Made by a program: the position numbers and the translations under genes | Assembly (NCBI GenBank): GCA_963797475.1 | Contig: CAWCPR010000019.1 | Location: forward strand, 1 to 64,000 | Direction of reading: 5' to 3' | From: CAWCPR01 sp963797475 | GTDB lineage: Bacteria; Chloroflexota; Anaerolineae; Anaerolineales; UBA4823 | DNA length: 64,000 nt | The notes under the pieces: generated by a model | The model's database searches: none | What the model saw: only the letters and a program-made list of their open reading frames with translations | Told to the model about the DNA's origin: nothing | Part shown: one piece after another, positions 33,771-42,519 of the stretch | Layout of the letters: each line of letters starts with the position of its first letter | Position numbering within the stretch: the first letter of the stretch is position 1

Positions 33771-35024
33771 TCACATTCCAAAAATCTCTTTCACCTTGTA
33801 CAAAGATTCCGCCAGCTTGTCTACCTCCTCGGGCATATTATACAAATAAAAACTCGCCCGAGCGGTCGCCGGCAGGTTGAATTTTTGATGCAATGGCATC
33901 GCGCAGTGATGGCCGGCCCGAATTGCAATTCCATCCCGGTCCAGAATTTGGGAGACATCGTGCGGGTGGATGCCTTTCAGCGTAAAAGAAACCACGCCGC
34001 CTTTCTTGTCTGCTGGAGGTCCAAACACTGTCAGGCCTGGAATTTCTTCCAGCCGCTCAAGAGCATACGCTACAATTTCACGCTCGTGGTCCGCAATCGC
34101 CGACATGCCGATCTTGGATAAGTAATCCACCGCCGCCCCAAGGCCGACCGCCTCCGCAATCGCAGGCGTCCCGGCTTCGAATTTATACGGGAGCTCGTTC
34201 GGGGAGAATGATCGCAGTTGGACTTGTTTTATCATATCTCCACCGCCCATGAAGGGCGGCATAGCTTCCAGAATTTCCTTACGCCCGTATAAAACCCCGA
34301 TCCCGGTCGGACCGCACATCTTGTGTCCGGAAAACGCCAGGAAATCAACATCCAATTCCTTTACGTCCACCCGAAAGTGCGGGACGGATTGAGCTCCATC
34401 CAACAAGGTTAATGCGCCGGACTGGTGAGCCAGGCGAATGATTTCAGCAGCGGGATTGATCGTCCCTAGCACATTGGACATATGTGTAAACGAGACCAGG
34501 CGTGGGTTGAGCTCTAAAAGCCGCCGGTATTCTTCCAAATCCAACAGCCCGTCTGGAGTGACCGGGATAAACTCAAGGCGCACACCCCGTTCAGCAGACA
34601 GGATTTGCCAGGGGACTAAATTAGAATGGTGCTCCATTTCGGTTAGAAGGATTACGTCGCCCGAATGCAGATTCGAGCGGCCCCATGAATAAGCCACCAA
34701 ATTGATCAATTCAGTGGCGTTGCGCGTAAAGATGATCTGGCGAGCAGATGGCGAGCCTATAAATTCTGATATCCGAATGCGAGCGTCTTCATATTTTTGG
34801 GTCGATTCTTCAGCTAAAACATGAATTCCACGGTGGATATTCGCGTTTGACTGGCGGAAGAATTCGTCCATTGCCTGGATAACGCTGGACGGTTTCTGGC
34901 TGGTCGCCGCAGAATCCAGGTAAACAAGCGGAACTCCGGGATGCACTACCCTGGCGAGAATTGGAAAATCAACCCTTATCTGGGCTGTATCCAGAACATT
35001 TTCCTTTTCAACCCCGGGTTTCAT
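33771..35024 (-). CDS. sufS: Cysteine desulfurase SufS
   Basis: 417 residues. RVDFPILARVVHPGVPLVYLDSAATSQKP, SNANIHRGIHVLAEESTQKYE, FTRNATELINLVAYSW, EMEHHSNLVPW, the DGAQSVPHF and PLP lysine in DFLAFSGHKMCGPTG, and the group-II active-site Cys in IRAGHHCAMPLH are all present. It releases sulfur from cysteine as a persulfide for Fe-S cluster building. The N-terminal 12 residues are variable. Confidence 0.95.
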   Translation of the reverse strand: MKPGVEKENVLDTAQIRVDFPILARVVHPGVPLVYLDSAATSQKPSSVIQAMDEFFRQSNANIHRGIHVLAEESTQKYEDARIRISEFIGSPSARQIIFTRNATELINLVAYSWGRSNLHSGDVILLTEMEHHSNLVPWQILSAERGVRLEFIPVTPDGLLDLEEYRRLLELNPRLVSFTHMSNVLGTINPAAEIIRLAHQSGALTLLDGAQSVPHFRVDVKELDVDFLAFSGHKMCGPTGIGVLYGRKEILEAMPPFMGGGDMIKQVQLRSFSPNELPYKFEAGTPAIAEAVGLGAAVDYLSKIGMSAIADHEREIVAYALERLEEIPGLTVFGPPADKKGGVVSFTLKGIHPHDVSQILDRDGIAIRAGHHCAMPLHQKFNLPATARASFYLYNMPEEVDKLAESLYKVKEIFGM

Positions 35025-35071
35025 GATTTCGCCCCAGTTATTGACACACTGTTTAACCTCAAAAATTCACC

Positions 35072-35365
35072 TTAACCAACCGGTCGCGGCCGGGTCCGGC
35101 GGCGTTTCTTGGTTATTTGGCGAATATTGTGCGAGTCCTTCGGGCACCATAAAACGTGATCCGGCACCATCCAACCGTCCGTTAAGTAGACGTTTTCTTG
35201 AAATTGTACTGCCAGCATTTTCGGGTCTACCTGGACTACCGTCCCCTCCAGCCAATCTCTCACACGGTCTCCATCGCGATCGTGGTCGCAAAAGACTTCG
35301 ATCCGGTCACCAACTTGAAATGCTTCGTCGCGGTTAGGCGCGGAGGTAAAGTAAAGCCCTGGCAA
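35072..35365 (-). CDS. Uncharacterised 97-residue basic-tailed protein in the suf operon
   Basis: TTG start at 35365 with a near-perfect AAGGAGGC site, between sufD and sufS on the same strand. The middle (FQVGDRIEVFCDHDRDGDRVRDWLEGTVVQVDPKMLAVQFQENVYL) has the alternating strand pattern of a small SH3/Tudor-like barrel, followed by DGWMVPDHVLWCPKDSHNIR and a strongly basic end, TKKRRRTRPRP. I do not recognise a family. The basic tail suggests nucleic acid or acidic partner binding. A role in Fe-S assembly is guessed from position only. Confidence 0.65.
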   Translation of the reverse strand: MPGLYFTSAPNRDEAFQVGDRIEVFCDHDRDGDRVRDWLEGTVVQVDPKMLAVQFQENVYLTDGWMVPDHVLWCPKDSHNIRQITKKRRRTRPRPVG

Positions 35366-35531
35366 TTCAGCCTCCTTAACATTTCACCATCCAGAAATAC
35401 CAATGGCGAGCCGTTTAAACCGCCTCGCCAAAAGCATGTTACCACCCCGTGGCTTTCGATATTTTCTGGATCGTTACTCTTCTGTCTAAACTCCCATTTA
35501 AAAAACAGGGTTTTCAAAAGGGATGTTTTTT

Positions 35532-36899
35532 TTATTCGATTTTCTGGCCCATTTTGTCAGCAATTGCCAGTTGAAAACGCTCACGGACTCCTTCAAAAGG
35601 AATTCGCTGCATTATTGGGTCGAAAAAGCCTTCAACGATCAGGCGTTCGGCTTCAGCGTAAGGTATGCCTCTACTTCGGAGATAAAATACCTGCTCGGCA
35701 TCTATTTTACCAACCGTTGCGCCATGTGTACAGCGAACATCATCCGCCAGAATTTCCAGGCCCGGAATTGAATCGGCGCGAGCTTTCCGGCTGAGAACCA
35801 AATTGCGGTTTGCCTGATATCCGTCTGTCTTCTGAGCGCCTGGGGCTACGTAGATCATCCCTTGCCAGACCGACCGGCTGCTCTCTTTCAAAGCGCCTTT
35901 GAAAAGCATATCGCTGGTTGTGTTCGGGGCAAGGTGGTTTTGCTGGGTATCGTGGTCAAGGTGTTGAACGCCATCGGTGAAATAAAATCCGGACATCCGC
36001 CCGGTCGCGCCCTGGCCAGCCAGGTCTAAATCGGAAAAATTCTTGGTCAAATGGCTCCCTACTGCGCCAAATATCCAATCCAGGTTGCCATCCCGGCCAA
36101 CTCTGGCGCGCTCATGGCTGAAATTCCATACATGCTCCCCCCAGGATTGCAGCTCAACGAAGCGCAAATTGGCTCCCGCGCCGACATGAATCTCGACGAT
36201 GCCGGCATGAAGTGACTGGCCGTGAGGCTCAGTTTGTGATGCAGCCTCATGAATATAAGTAAGAGAAGCGCCTTCTTCGATCCATACCAGGATATGCGAG
36301 AAGTACGCCAGGTTAGCCCCAGGACCCCACAAAATGCTGTGCAGTGGCTGGTCAACCTGCACCCCGCGCGGAACGTATACCAACACACCCTGGCGCGCTA
36401 AAGAAGCGGCCAGCGCAGAAAATTTACCTTCATCAGCCCGGACGATCTGACCCAGAATAGGAGCCAATAAATCGCTGTGCTGATTTTCAGCCGTCTCGAG
36501 GTCTGTGAAAACAACGCCTTTAGCAGACAACCCTGGATCCAGAAAAACCTGCGAGCTTGCCGGCGTTAGTACGATTTGACCGCCATGTTGATCTCCAACC
36601 AGGGGCTCTAATAGCTCAGCCGGGGGCATCGGGAGCTCCTGGACTTCGGATGAAGTGGGCAGGTGAAAGCTGCCGGCCGGTAAAGGCCGTAGATCCGTAC
36701 GACGCCAGGCCTCTTCACTGACGGTTGGGATCGGCAGCTTTTCAAACGCATCCCAGGCCCGGACGCGATACTGCTTCAAAAATTCCGACGCTTCATTCGC
36801 CTGTGATAGAGCCGGGATCATATCCCGGGTAAAAACAAACTCCTTCGATTCTAATCGCTCGCCCCGCCTTGTGCGGGTGACAACAGTTCGAGTCGGCAT
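35532..36899 (-). CDS. sufD: Fe-S assembly protein SufD
   Basis: 455 residues of the SufB/SufD beta-helix family. The start MPTRTVVTR, then EFLKQYRVRAWDAFEKLPIPTVSEEAWRRTDLRPL is the SufD N-terminal helix region. The core holds GVLVYVPRGVQVDQPLH, HILVWIEEGASLTYIHE, GAVGSHLTKNFSDLDLAGQGA, HNTTS-like LAPNTTSDMLFKG and ADDVRCTHGATVGKIDAEQVFYLRSRGI. It forms the SufBC2D scaffold. The ORF follows sufB by eight bases. The N-terminal basic stretch before EFVFTRDMIPAL is somewhat long. Confidence 0.93.
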   Translation of the reverse strand: MPTRTVVTRTRRGERLESKEFVFTRDMIPALSQANEASEFLKQYRVRAWDAFEKLPIPTVSEEAWRRTDLRPLPAGSFHLPTSSEVQELPMPPAELLEPLVGDQHGGQIVLTPASSQVFLDPGLSAKGVVFTDLETAENQHSDLLAPILGQIVRADEGKFSALAASLARQGVLVYVPRGVQVDQPLHSILWGPGANLAYFSHILVWIEEGASLTYIHEAASQTEPHGQSLHAGIVEIHVGAGANLRFVELQSWGEHVWNFSHERARVGRDGNLDWIFGAVGSHLTKNFSDLDLAGQGATGRMSGFYFTDGVQHLDHDTQQNHLAPNTTSDMLFKGALKESSRSVWQGMIYVAPGAQKTDGYQANRNLVLSRKARADSIPGLEILADDVRCTHGATVGKIDAEQVFYLRSRGIPYAEAERLIVEGFFDPIMQRIPFEGVRERFQLAIADKMGQKIE

Positions 36900-36907
36900 A
36901 ATGTCCT

Positions 36908-38314
36908 TTATCCTATGGAGCCTTCCATTTGCAATTGGATCAAGCGATTCATTTCGATGGCGTATTCCATCGGAAGTTCTTTAACCAGGGGTTCGATAAA
37001 ACCCGAGACCACCATGGTTGTAGCTGCTTCTTGGCTCAAACCCCGGCTCATCAGATAGAAAAGCTGTTCCTCGCCTACCTTCGAGACAGAAGCCTCGTGA
37101 CCCACCGACACATCCTCTTCATCGATCTCGATGTAGGGATATGTGTCCGAGCGGGCATGCTCATCCAACAATAATGCATCGCATACCACGTTCGAACGAA
37201 CATCCTCGGCGCCTTTATACACCTTCAATAGACCGCGGTAAGAAGCCCTCCCGGTTCCCTTGCTGATGGATTTGGACGTGATCTTGCTGCTGGTATGCGG
37301 AGCGAAGTGAATCACTTTACCACCGGCATCTTGATGTTGCCCAGGGCCCGCAAAAGCCATAGAGAGTATCTCGCCATGCGCTCTCGGTTCCAACAGATAG
37401 CAGGAGGGATACTTCATCGTTAGTTTCGAACCCAGGTTGGCGTCAACCCACTCCATCGTGCCGTTTTCGTAAACGAAAGCTCGTTGGGTCACCAGATTGT
37501 AAACATTCGTCGACCAGTTCTGAATGGTCGTGTAACGCACACGGGCGTCTTTTTTCACAATGATCTCGATCACGCCGCTATGAAAAGAATCGGTCGTATA
37601 TGTGGGCGCCGTACAACCTTCGACATAGTGTACCTGGGCGCCTTCGTCAGCGATGATCAATGTCCGTTCGAATTGGCCGATATTGGCTACATTCAAGCGG
37701 AAATATGCCTGTAAAGGCAGGTCCACTTTGATCCCTTTTGGTATATAGATAAATGAGCCACCCGACCATACGGCGCTGTTCAGGGCAGCGAATTTATTGT
37801 CTTCGATTGGGATCACGGTGCCGAAATATTCCCTGAACAGATCGGGGTGTTTCCGCAGGCCGTCTTCGATACTCAGGAAGATAACGCCTTTCTTTTCAAG
37901 TTGTTCCTGGAGTTTGTGGTACACCATCTCAGATTCATATTGGGCGCCCACACCGGCAAGGAACTTCCGTTCAGCTTCTGGGATGCCCAATTTATCAAAG
38001 GTGCCTTTAATGGCGTCAGGTACGTCATCCCAAGAGCGGCTTTCCGTCTCTGTTGGCTTGACATAGTAGTAAATTTCGTCCAGGTTTAGCTTCGAAAGGT
38101 CGCCTCCCCAGGTCGGGATCGGCCGGTTACGAAAATGTTCATAGGCTTTCAGGCGGAAATCTAGCATCCACTTGGGTTCGCCTTTCATCGCCGAAATTTG
38201 TTCGACGACCGTCTGGTCCAACCCCTTGCGGGATTTGAACACATACGTGTCCGGGTCCTTGAAGCCAAATTGATATTCACCAATCCCCTCCAAGATTTTT
38301 GCGTCACTCATCAC
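36908..38314 (-). CDS. sufB: Fe-S cluster assembly scaffold SufB
   Basis: A 468-residue, standard-length SufB. YQFGFKDPDTYVFKSRKGLD, PKWMLDFRLKAYEHF, the KGVIFLSIEDGLRKHPDLFREYFG segment, GSFIYIPKGIKVDLPLQAYFRLN, HYVEGCTAPTYTTDSFHSGVIEIIV with the sulfur-accepting Cys region, and SDTYPYIEIDEEDVSVGHEASVSKVGEEQLFYLMSRGLS. It is the main site of cluster formation with SufC and SufD. It lies between sufC and sufD in the canonical order. Confidence 0.97.
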   Translation of the reverse strand: MMSDAKILEGIGEYQFGFKDPDTYVFKSRKGLDQTVVEQISAMKGEPKWMLDFRLKAYEHFRNRPIPTWGGDLSKLNLDEIYYYVKPTETESRSWDDVPDAIKGTFDKLGIPEAERKFLAGVGAQYESEMVYHKLQEQLEKKGVIFLSIEDGLRKHPDLFREYFGTVIPIEDNKFAALNSAVWSGGSFIYIPKGIKVDLPLQAYFRLNVANIGQFERTLIIADEGAQVHYVEGCTAPTYTTDSFHSGVIEIIVKKDARVRYTTIQNWSTNVYNLVTQRAFVYENGTMEWVDANLGSKLTMKYPSCYLLEPRAHGEILSMAFAGPGQHQDAGGKVIHFAPHTSSKITSKSISKGTGRASYRGLLKVYKGAEDVRSNVVCDALLLDEHARSDTYPYIEIDEEDVSVGHEASVSKVGEEQLFYLMSRGLSQEAATTMVVSGFIEPLVKELPMEYAIEMNRLIQLQMEGSIG

Positions 38315-38340
38315 ATACCTCCAAATGAACTACCAACACA

Positions 38341-39114
38341 TCAAGCGGTGATCGCTTCATTTTTTTCACGCAGCCAGTCGTAACCTTGTTCCTCCAGGTG
38401 AAGCGCCAGCTCGGGCCCACCCGTCTCAACGATCCGGCCGTCGAGCATGATGTGGACAAAGTCGGGTTTGACATAATTCAAGATGCGTTGGTAGTGTGTG
38501 ATTACCAGCACACCCAGACTCGGACCTCGCAAAACATTTACGCCCTCGGAGACGATCCGCAGCGCATCGATATCCAAACCCGAGTTTGTCTCATCCAGGA
38601 TAGCAATTTCCGGTTGTAAGGTAGCCATTTGCAAGATTTCGGCGCGTTTCTTCTCGCCTCCGGAGAAACCATCATTCAAATAACGACCGGCGAACGACGG
38701 ATCCATCTTTAAGAGTTCCATCCGGCTTTTTAAAAGGCGGCGAAATTCCGGGATAGGCATCCCTTTACTCTCGGTATCTTCAAACTTCATGTGGGCATTC
38801 AAGGCCGTTCGAAGGAAATTTGCAACCGTAACACCAGGTATTGCTACAGGGTATTGAAAAGCGAGGAAAATGCCCAGGTGAGCACGTTCATCCGGCGCTA
38901 ATTCAATGACATTTTTCCCTTTGAACCAGACTTCGCCCTGGGTTACCTGGTAGGATGGATGGCCCATTAATGTATACGCCAGCGTGGACTTACCGGTCCC
39001 ATTCGGACCCATCAAAGCGTGAACTTCACCCTGACTGACTTTCAGATTAACCCCTTTGAGGATTTCACGGCCATCTATGCTGACATGCAGGTTGCGAATA
39101 TCCAATTCGGACAT
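38341..39114 (-). CDS. sufC: Fe-S assembly ATPase SufC
   Basis: 257 residues. Walker A GPNGTGKSTLAYTLMGHP, the SufC-specific VWFKGKNVIELAPDERAHLGIFLAFQYPVAIPGVTVANFLR, signature FSGGEKKRAEILQMA, Walker B IAILDETNSGLDIDALRIV and H-loop ITHYQRIL. It powers SufBCD. First gene of the operon, about 106 bases behind a consensus promoter that diverges from sufR. Confidence 0.97.
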   Translation of the reverse strand: MSELDIRNLHVSIDGREILKGVNLKVSQGEVHALMGPNGTGKSTLAYTLMGHPSYQVTQGEVWFKGKNVIELAPDERAHLGIFLAFQYPVAIPGVTVANFLRTALNAHMKFEDTESKGMPIPEFRRLLKSRMELLKMDPSFAGRYLNDGFSGGEKKRAEILQMATLQPEIAILDETNSGLDIDALRIVSEGVNVLRGPSLGVLVITHYQRILNYVKPDFVHIMLDGRIVETGGPELALHLEEQGYDWLREKNEAITA

Positions 39115-39226
39115 AAATATAAGCTCCTTAATGAGGTGAAACTGTATTCGATCTTTCGATCACCCAAAATTGTGTAAGCAGTATCGTACTTACAACCAAT
39201 TTGCTCTGTTTTTCTCAAACTTGCCA

Positions 39227-39255
39227 ATTATAGCAGTTACACCAATTTCCGTCAA
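39227..39255 (-). promoter_or_regulatory. suf operon promoter
   Basis: On the minus strand TTGACG (39255-39250) and TATAAT (39232-39227) are separated by 17 bases. This near-consensus promoter faces sufC. It lies back to back with the sufR promoter in an AT-rich 332-base gap. Confidence 0.8.
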
Positions 39256-39313
39256 TATTTAGCATAAAATTCTAGTATATTAAGGACTATTATAACAAGC
39301 CTGGGTTTCAAAG

Positions 39314-39373
39314 TCAATAATATTTACGATAATAATCTTAAATATTGACAAAAAAAATCCTGCATGCTATACT
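39314..39373 (+). promoter_or_regulatory. sufR promoter with overlapping AT-rich dyad
   Basis: TTGACA (39345-39350), a 17-base spacer and TATACT (39368-39373) form an almost perfect sigma-70 promoter for sufR. Just upstream CAATAATATTT (39314) and AAATATTG (39341) form an imperfect dyad that overlaps the -35. This is a candidate SufR operator for autoregulation, and for control of the divergent suf operon. Confidence 0.75.
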
Positions 39374-39446
39374 TCCAACCAGCAAGAAAGAAAAAGGATT
39401 TTTATATTCTGAAATAACATTCGACGGTTGAACGGCAGGATTAACA

Positions 39447-40109
39447 ATGCTTGACCAAAAGGATAACGAGCACCTGAAAAGCACCCGTGAGCGGGTGCTG
39501 CAGACTTTGCTCACAAGCCAACGGTGCACCATAAATGAGCTTGCGCAAGCAGTAGATATCAATCCTATCTCAGTACGTCACCATATTACCAGGCTGCAAG
39601 CAGACGGATTGGTTGACTCGGCGGAAGAACGTCATGGGGTTGGTAGGCCGCGCCGGGTCTATTTTTTGACAGAAAATGGACTGGAACATTTTCCTACCCG
39701 CTACTTGCGCCTTACGCTTCGTTTGCTTGGGCAGTTGAAAGAAACCTTACCTCAATCCACAATTAATGGTTTGTTTTCCCAGATGGCAATGGAAGTGGCT
39801 GCCCGGTACAATACGGATATCCAAGGACAGTCCATGGAAGAACGTCTGGACTTGATGAAGAAAGTATTGAGAGATGAAGGTTTTAATGTAGATTGGAAAC
39901 GTCAAGGGGACTACTACCACATCCGTGAAGTCAATTGCCCATATTTCCATATTGGCCAGAACTATCCGGAAGTATGTTTCGTAGACCAGGCGTTGATTTC
40001 GACTGTTCTCTCCTTACCCGCCGAAAAAGTACAGTGCATGCTGGATGGAGATAGTCATTGCACATACATCGTAACTAATTTACCCATAGTGGAGAAGCAG
40101 GAAGTATGA
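39447..40109 (+). CDS. sufR: SufR-like Fe-S sensing transcriptional regulator
   Basis: 220 residues. An N-terminal winged helix of DeoR/ArsR-like type (RERVLQTLLTSQRCTINELAQAVDINPISVRHHITRLQADGLV, GRPRRVYFLT) is followed by a C-terminal sensory domain with VNCPYFHIGQNYPEVCFVDQ, VQCMLDGDSHCTYIV. The conserved cysteines are those that bind a [4Fe-4S] cluster in SufR. In cyanobacteria and actinobacteria SufR represses suf genes when clusters are abundant. It is divergent from sufC and overlaps sufT by four bases. Confidence 0.9.
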   Translation: MLDQKDNEHLKSTRERVLQTLLTSQRCTINELAQAVDINPISVRHHITRLQADGLVDSAEERHGVGRPRRVYFLTENGLEHFPTRYLRLTLRLLGQLKETLPQSTINGLFSQMAMEVAARYNTDIQGQSMEERLDLMKKVLRDEGFNVDWKRQGDYYHIREVNCPYFHIGQNYPEVCFVDQALISTVLSLPAEKVQCMLDGDSHCTYIVTNLPIVEKQEV

Positions 40110-40462
40110 ACAAGCAACCCCAACAAGAAGAAAATAACAAAGTTATCTGGCAGGTTGAGAGCACCCACCCCGAGTTGGTCGAGCAATTACGCCAGCAACT
40201 GGGCGAAGTGGTCGATCCCGAAATTGGGCTTAATATTGTTGAATTAGGGTTGGTTCGCGATGTAGCCATCGAAAATGATAAAGCTACAATGACGATGATT
40301 CTTACAACACCCTTCTGCCCTTACGGACCCGCTCTCTTAGAAATGTCTCGCCAAAAAGCTGAAAACGCGTTGGGTAAGCCCGTCGAATTGGAGATGGGCA
40401 TGGAAATGTGGGACTTTTCAATGATGGAAGAGGGAGCCGGCGCCGATTGGGGCTTGTATTAA
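40106..40462 (+). CDS. sufT: SufT/MIP18-like metal-sulfur cluster assembly factor
   Basis: 118 residues of the PaaD/DUF59 family. VEQLRQQLGEVVDPEIGLNIVELGLVRDVAIENDKATMTMILTTPFCPYGPALLEMSRQKAENALG contains the DPE motif and the TxPxCP-type loop with its reactive Cys. Family members help mature Fe-S proteins. The C-terminal acidic MGMEMWDFSMMEEGAG is family-typical. It is coupled to sufR by an ATGA overlap, giving a two-gene operon that ends in a strong terminator. Confidence 0.92.
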   Translation: MNKQPQQEENNKVIWQVESTHPELVEQLRQQLGEVVDPEIGLNIVELGLVRDVAIENDKATMTMILTTPFCPYGPALLEMSRQKAENALGKPVELEMGMEMWDFSMMEEGAGADWGLY

Positions 40463-40479
40463 GCCTCCAAAGTTCTTTG

Positions 40480-40507
40480 ATCCCTGCGCTGCGCCGCAGG
40501 GATTTTT
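40480..40507 (+). terminator. Rho-independent terminator after sufR-sufT
   Basis: ATCCCTGCG (40480-40488) pairs with CGCAGGGAT (40495-40503) across a six-base loop and runs into TTTTT. Confidence 0.88.
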
Positions 40508-40546
40508 CTATTTCGGAATTGGGTTCCTTCGGTCGCGGCACATAAA

Positions 40547-40575
40547 TTGCACCACGAATAGTGGTTTCTTATACT
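40547..40575 (+). promoter_or_regulatory. Promoter of the envelope gene group
   Basis: TTGCAC (40547-40552) and TATACT (40570-40575) with a 17-base spacer, about 107 bases before the amidase ATG. Confidence 0.65.
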
Positions 40576-40682
40576 GGAATAATTGGTTATAAGATAAAAT
40601 TGGATAGGAAACGAACATCGCTTCCGAAAGTTATGGATTCCCGGTTTGCCATCCAAGAATAATCAAGGTAGGATGAGCGTTA

Positions 40683-41465
40683 ATGGAAAACACAGCATCA
40701 CCTTCTTCAACCCCTGCAGCGCGTTCCAACCGCGGAACGTTTAATCACCTTCAGATGGTGATTGGCGCAGCTTTCATCCTCGCTACGTTGTTCACGGCAT
40801 GGACGCCCGCCGGAATTCCAGCGGGTAATTCAGGCCAGGAGCTAGCCGCGGGTCTGTTTTCTCAACCTACTCAAGGAGCATTAAACGGACCGACTCCGAC
40901 GCCGCGCTTGCGTCCGCTGATTGGAATCGTCGCCGGGCATTCGGGAAACGATTCGGGCGCCGTCTGTCCGGATGGGCTGACTGAGAGGTTTGTTAATGAA
41001 ACCGTCGCCGGCTACGTCCAAAAATATCTCATTGATCGACAATTGGATGTCGATGTGCTCAAAGAATTTGACTCCCGTCTGACGGGCTACAAAGCCTCAG
41101 CATTGGTTTCCATCCATGCGGATTCTTGTGATTATATTAACGATCAGGCAACCGGATTTAAGGTTGCCGCTGCGCTCTCCAATCCGCACCCTGAGCGAGC
41201 TGCCCGGTTGACCGCATGCTTGCGCAGCCGCTATGCCCAAATCACTCACCTGCCATTGCATAGCACCAGCGTTACAAATGATATGAGCAGTTACCATGCC
41301 TTCAGCGAGATCGATGAAAACACCCCCGCAGCGATCATCGAGACCGGCTTCTTGAATCTTGATCGCGAGATTTTGGAACAACATCCCGATTTGCTGGCAA
41401 AGGGCATCGCTGAAGGTATCTTATGCTTTATCCACAATGAAGACGTTTCCCCTGTGCCGACTTAA
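40683..41465 (+). CDS. N-acetylmuramoyl-L-alanine amidase (Amidase_3 family)
   Basis: 260 residues. A membrane anchor lies near residues 22-45 (MVIGAAFILATLFTAWTPAG), then a Pro-rich linker and the zinc amidase domain: LIGIVAGHSGNDSGAVCPDG with the first metal His, LTERFVNETVA with the Glu, ALVSIHADSC with the second His, and the catalytic Glu in AAIIETGFLNLDREIL. It cleaves the lactyl bond of peptidoglycan outside the membrane. It starts a three-gene envelope group with two L,D-transpeptidases, probably acting in wall remodelling. Confidence 0.88.
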   Translation: MENTASPSSTPAARSNRGTFNHLQMVIGAAFILATLFTAWTPAGIPAGNSGQELAAGLFSQPTQGALNGPTPTPRLRPLIGIVAGHSGNDSGAVCPDGLTERFVNETVAGYVQKYLIDRQLDVDVLKEFDSRLTGYKASALVSIHADSCDYINDQATGFKVAAALSNPHPERAARLTACLRSRYAQITHLPLHSTSVTNDMSSYHAFSEIDENTPAAIIETGFLNLDREILEQHPDLLAKGIAEGILCFIHNEDVSPVPT

Positions 41466-41473
41466 ACACCTCC

Positions 41474-42499
41474 ATGACCTCGTCACCGGCATCCGCCAGA
41501 ACTGCTATCGAAAATGCCCAACAAGCGCTTCGGGCTGGGAACCGGCTGCTCGCTCGTCGTTGGGCAGAGCAAGCCCTGCGCATCGATCCGGACGCAGAGG
41601 AACCCTGGTTAATCCTGGCTGGGATCTCCGCACCGCGTGCCAGTATTAATTATCTGAATAAAGCGCTCGAGATCAATCCGAGCAGCAGAAATGCCCGCCG
41701 GGGAATGCGTTGGGCGGTTCAACGCTTGCGCAGCGAACAAATACCCCCTCAGAATAAGCAAATCGTCGAAAAAAACATCGCTTTAGATGCCTGGATCAGG
41801 CCTAAGCCGGCAGTTCTACCCTGGACGTTATTGATCCTGACGTTGGTGGTTGCAATTGCTGCTTGGTTCGGTTCCCCAACGTTTTCACTAGCTTTTTCGC
41901 CTGGCAAATCTTTACCACTGGCTCAGCTCGCTATCGACAAAGAGACTCGCACACCGACCCCGACACCCACATATACCCCCACGCCCACATACACCCCGAC
42001 CCCCACCCCGACGGAAACTTCCACTCCCACGGAGACTCCCACAAACACACCGACCGAAACACCGACTGAAACACCAGTTCCAACCAAAACACCTAAGCCC
42101 AAAAAGCCTAAGAATTCTGTCAGCATCCCGGATAATATCAGCGCAGGTCAACGCTGGATCGATGTAGATTTATCCCAACAGCGAGCCTATGCCTACCAGG
42201 GATCCGAAATCGTCAATACCTTTATCGTGTCGACCGGCACCTGGCTGCACCCAACCGTGGTTGGCCAATTCCGTATCTACGTCAAGTACCGCTATGCAGA
42301 TATGTCTGGTCCAGGATACTATCTGCCGAATGTCCCCTATGTCATGTACTTCTATAAAGACTACGGCTTGCACGGCACCTACTGGCATCACAATTTCGGT
42401 ACGCCAATGTCACACGGGTGTGTTAATTTTCGCACGGAAGACGCGGCCTGGTTGTTCAATTGGGCTTCTGTCGGTACCCTGGTAAATGTCCACCAGTGA
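41474..42499 (+). CDS. TPR-like/Thr-Pro linker/YkuD L,D-transpeptidase
   Basis: 341 residues. Residues 1-95 form a short TPR-like helical region (AIENAQQALRAGNRLLARRWAEQALRIDPDAEEPWLILAG). A membrane helix (WTLLILTLVVAIAAWFGS) follows, then about 50 residues of Thr-Pro repeats, a basic KTPKPKKPK, and the YkuD domain (WIDVDLSQQRAYAYQGSEIV; GLHGTYWHHNFGTPMSHGCVNF with catalytic His and Cys). It forms 3-3 crosslinks or anchors in the wall. The cytoplasmic TPR part is unusual and may bind a partner. The next gene is a second YkuD protein. Confidence 0.9.
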   Translation: MTSSPASARTAIENAQQALRAGNRLLARRWAEQALRIDPDAEEPWLILAGISAPRASINYLNKALEINPSSRNARRGMRWAVQRLRSEQIPPQNKQIVEKNIALDAWIRPKPAVLPWTLLILTLVVAIAAWFGSPTFSLAFSPGKSLPLAQLAIDKETRTPTPTPTYTPTPTYTPTPTPTETSTPTETPTNTPTETPTETPVPTKTPKPKKPKNSVSIPDNISAGQRWIDVDLSQQRAYAYQGSEIVNTFIVSTGTWLHPTVVGQFRIYVKYRYADMSGPGYYLPNVPYVMYFYKDYGLHGTYWHHNFGTPMSHGCVNFRTEDAAWLFNWASVGTLVNVHQ

Positions 42500-42519
42500 A
42501 TTAATCGCTTAAGCTCTCG

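Noticed and set aside
41948..42110. Short tandem ACC-CCG-type repeats as a DNA repeat element
   Set aside because: They encode the Thr-Pro stalk of the L,D-transpeptidase in an unbroken frame.
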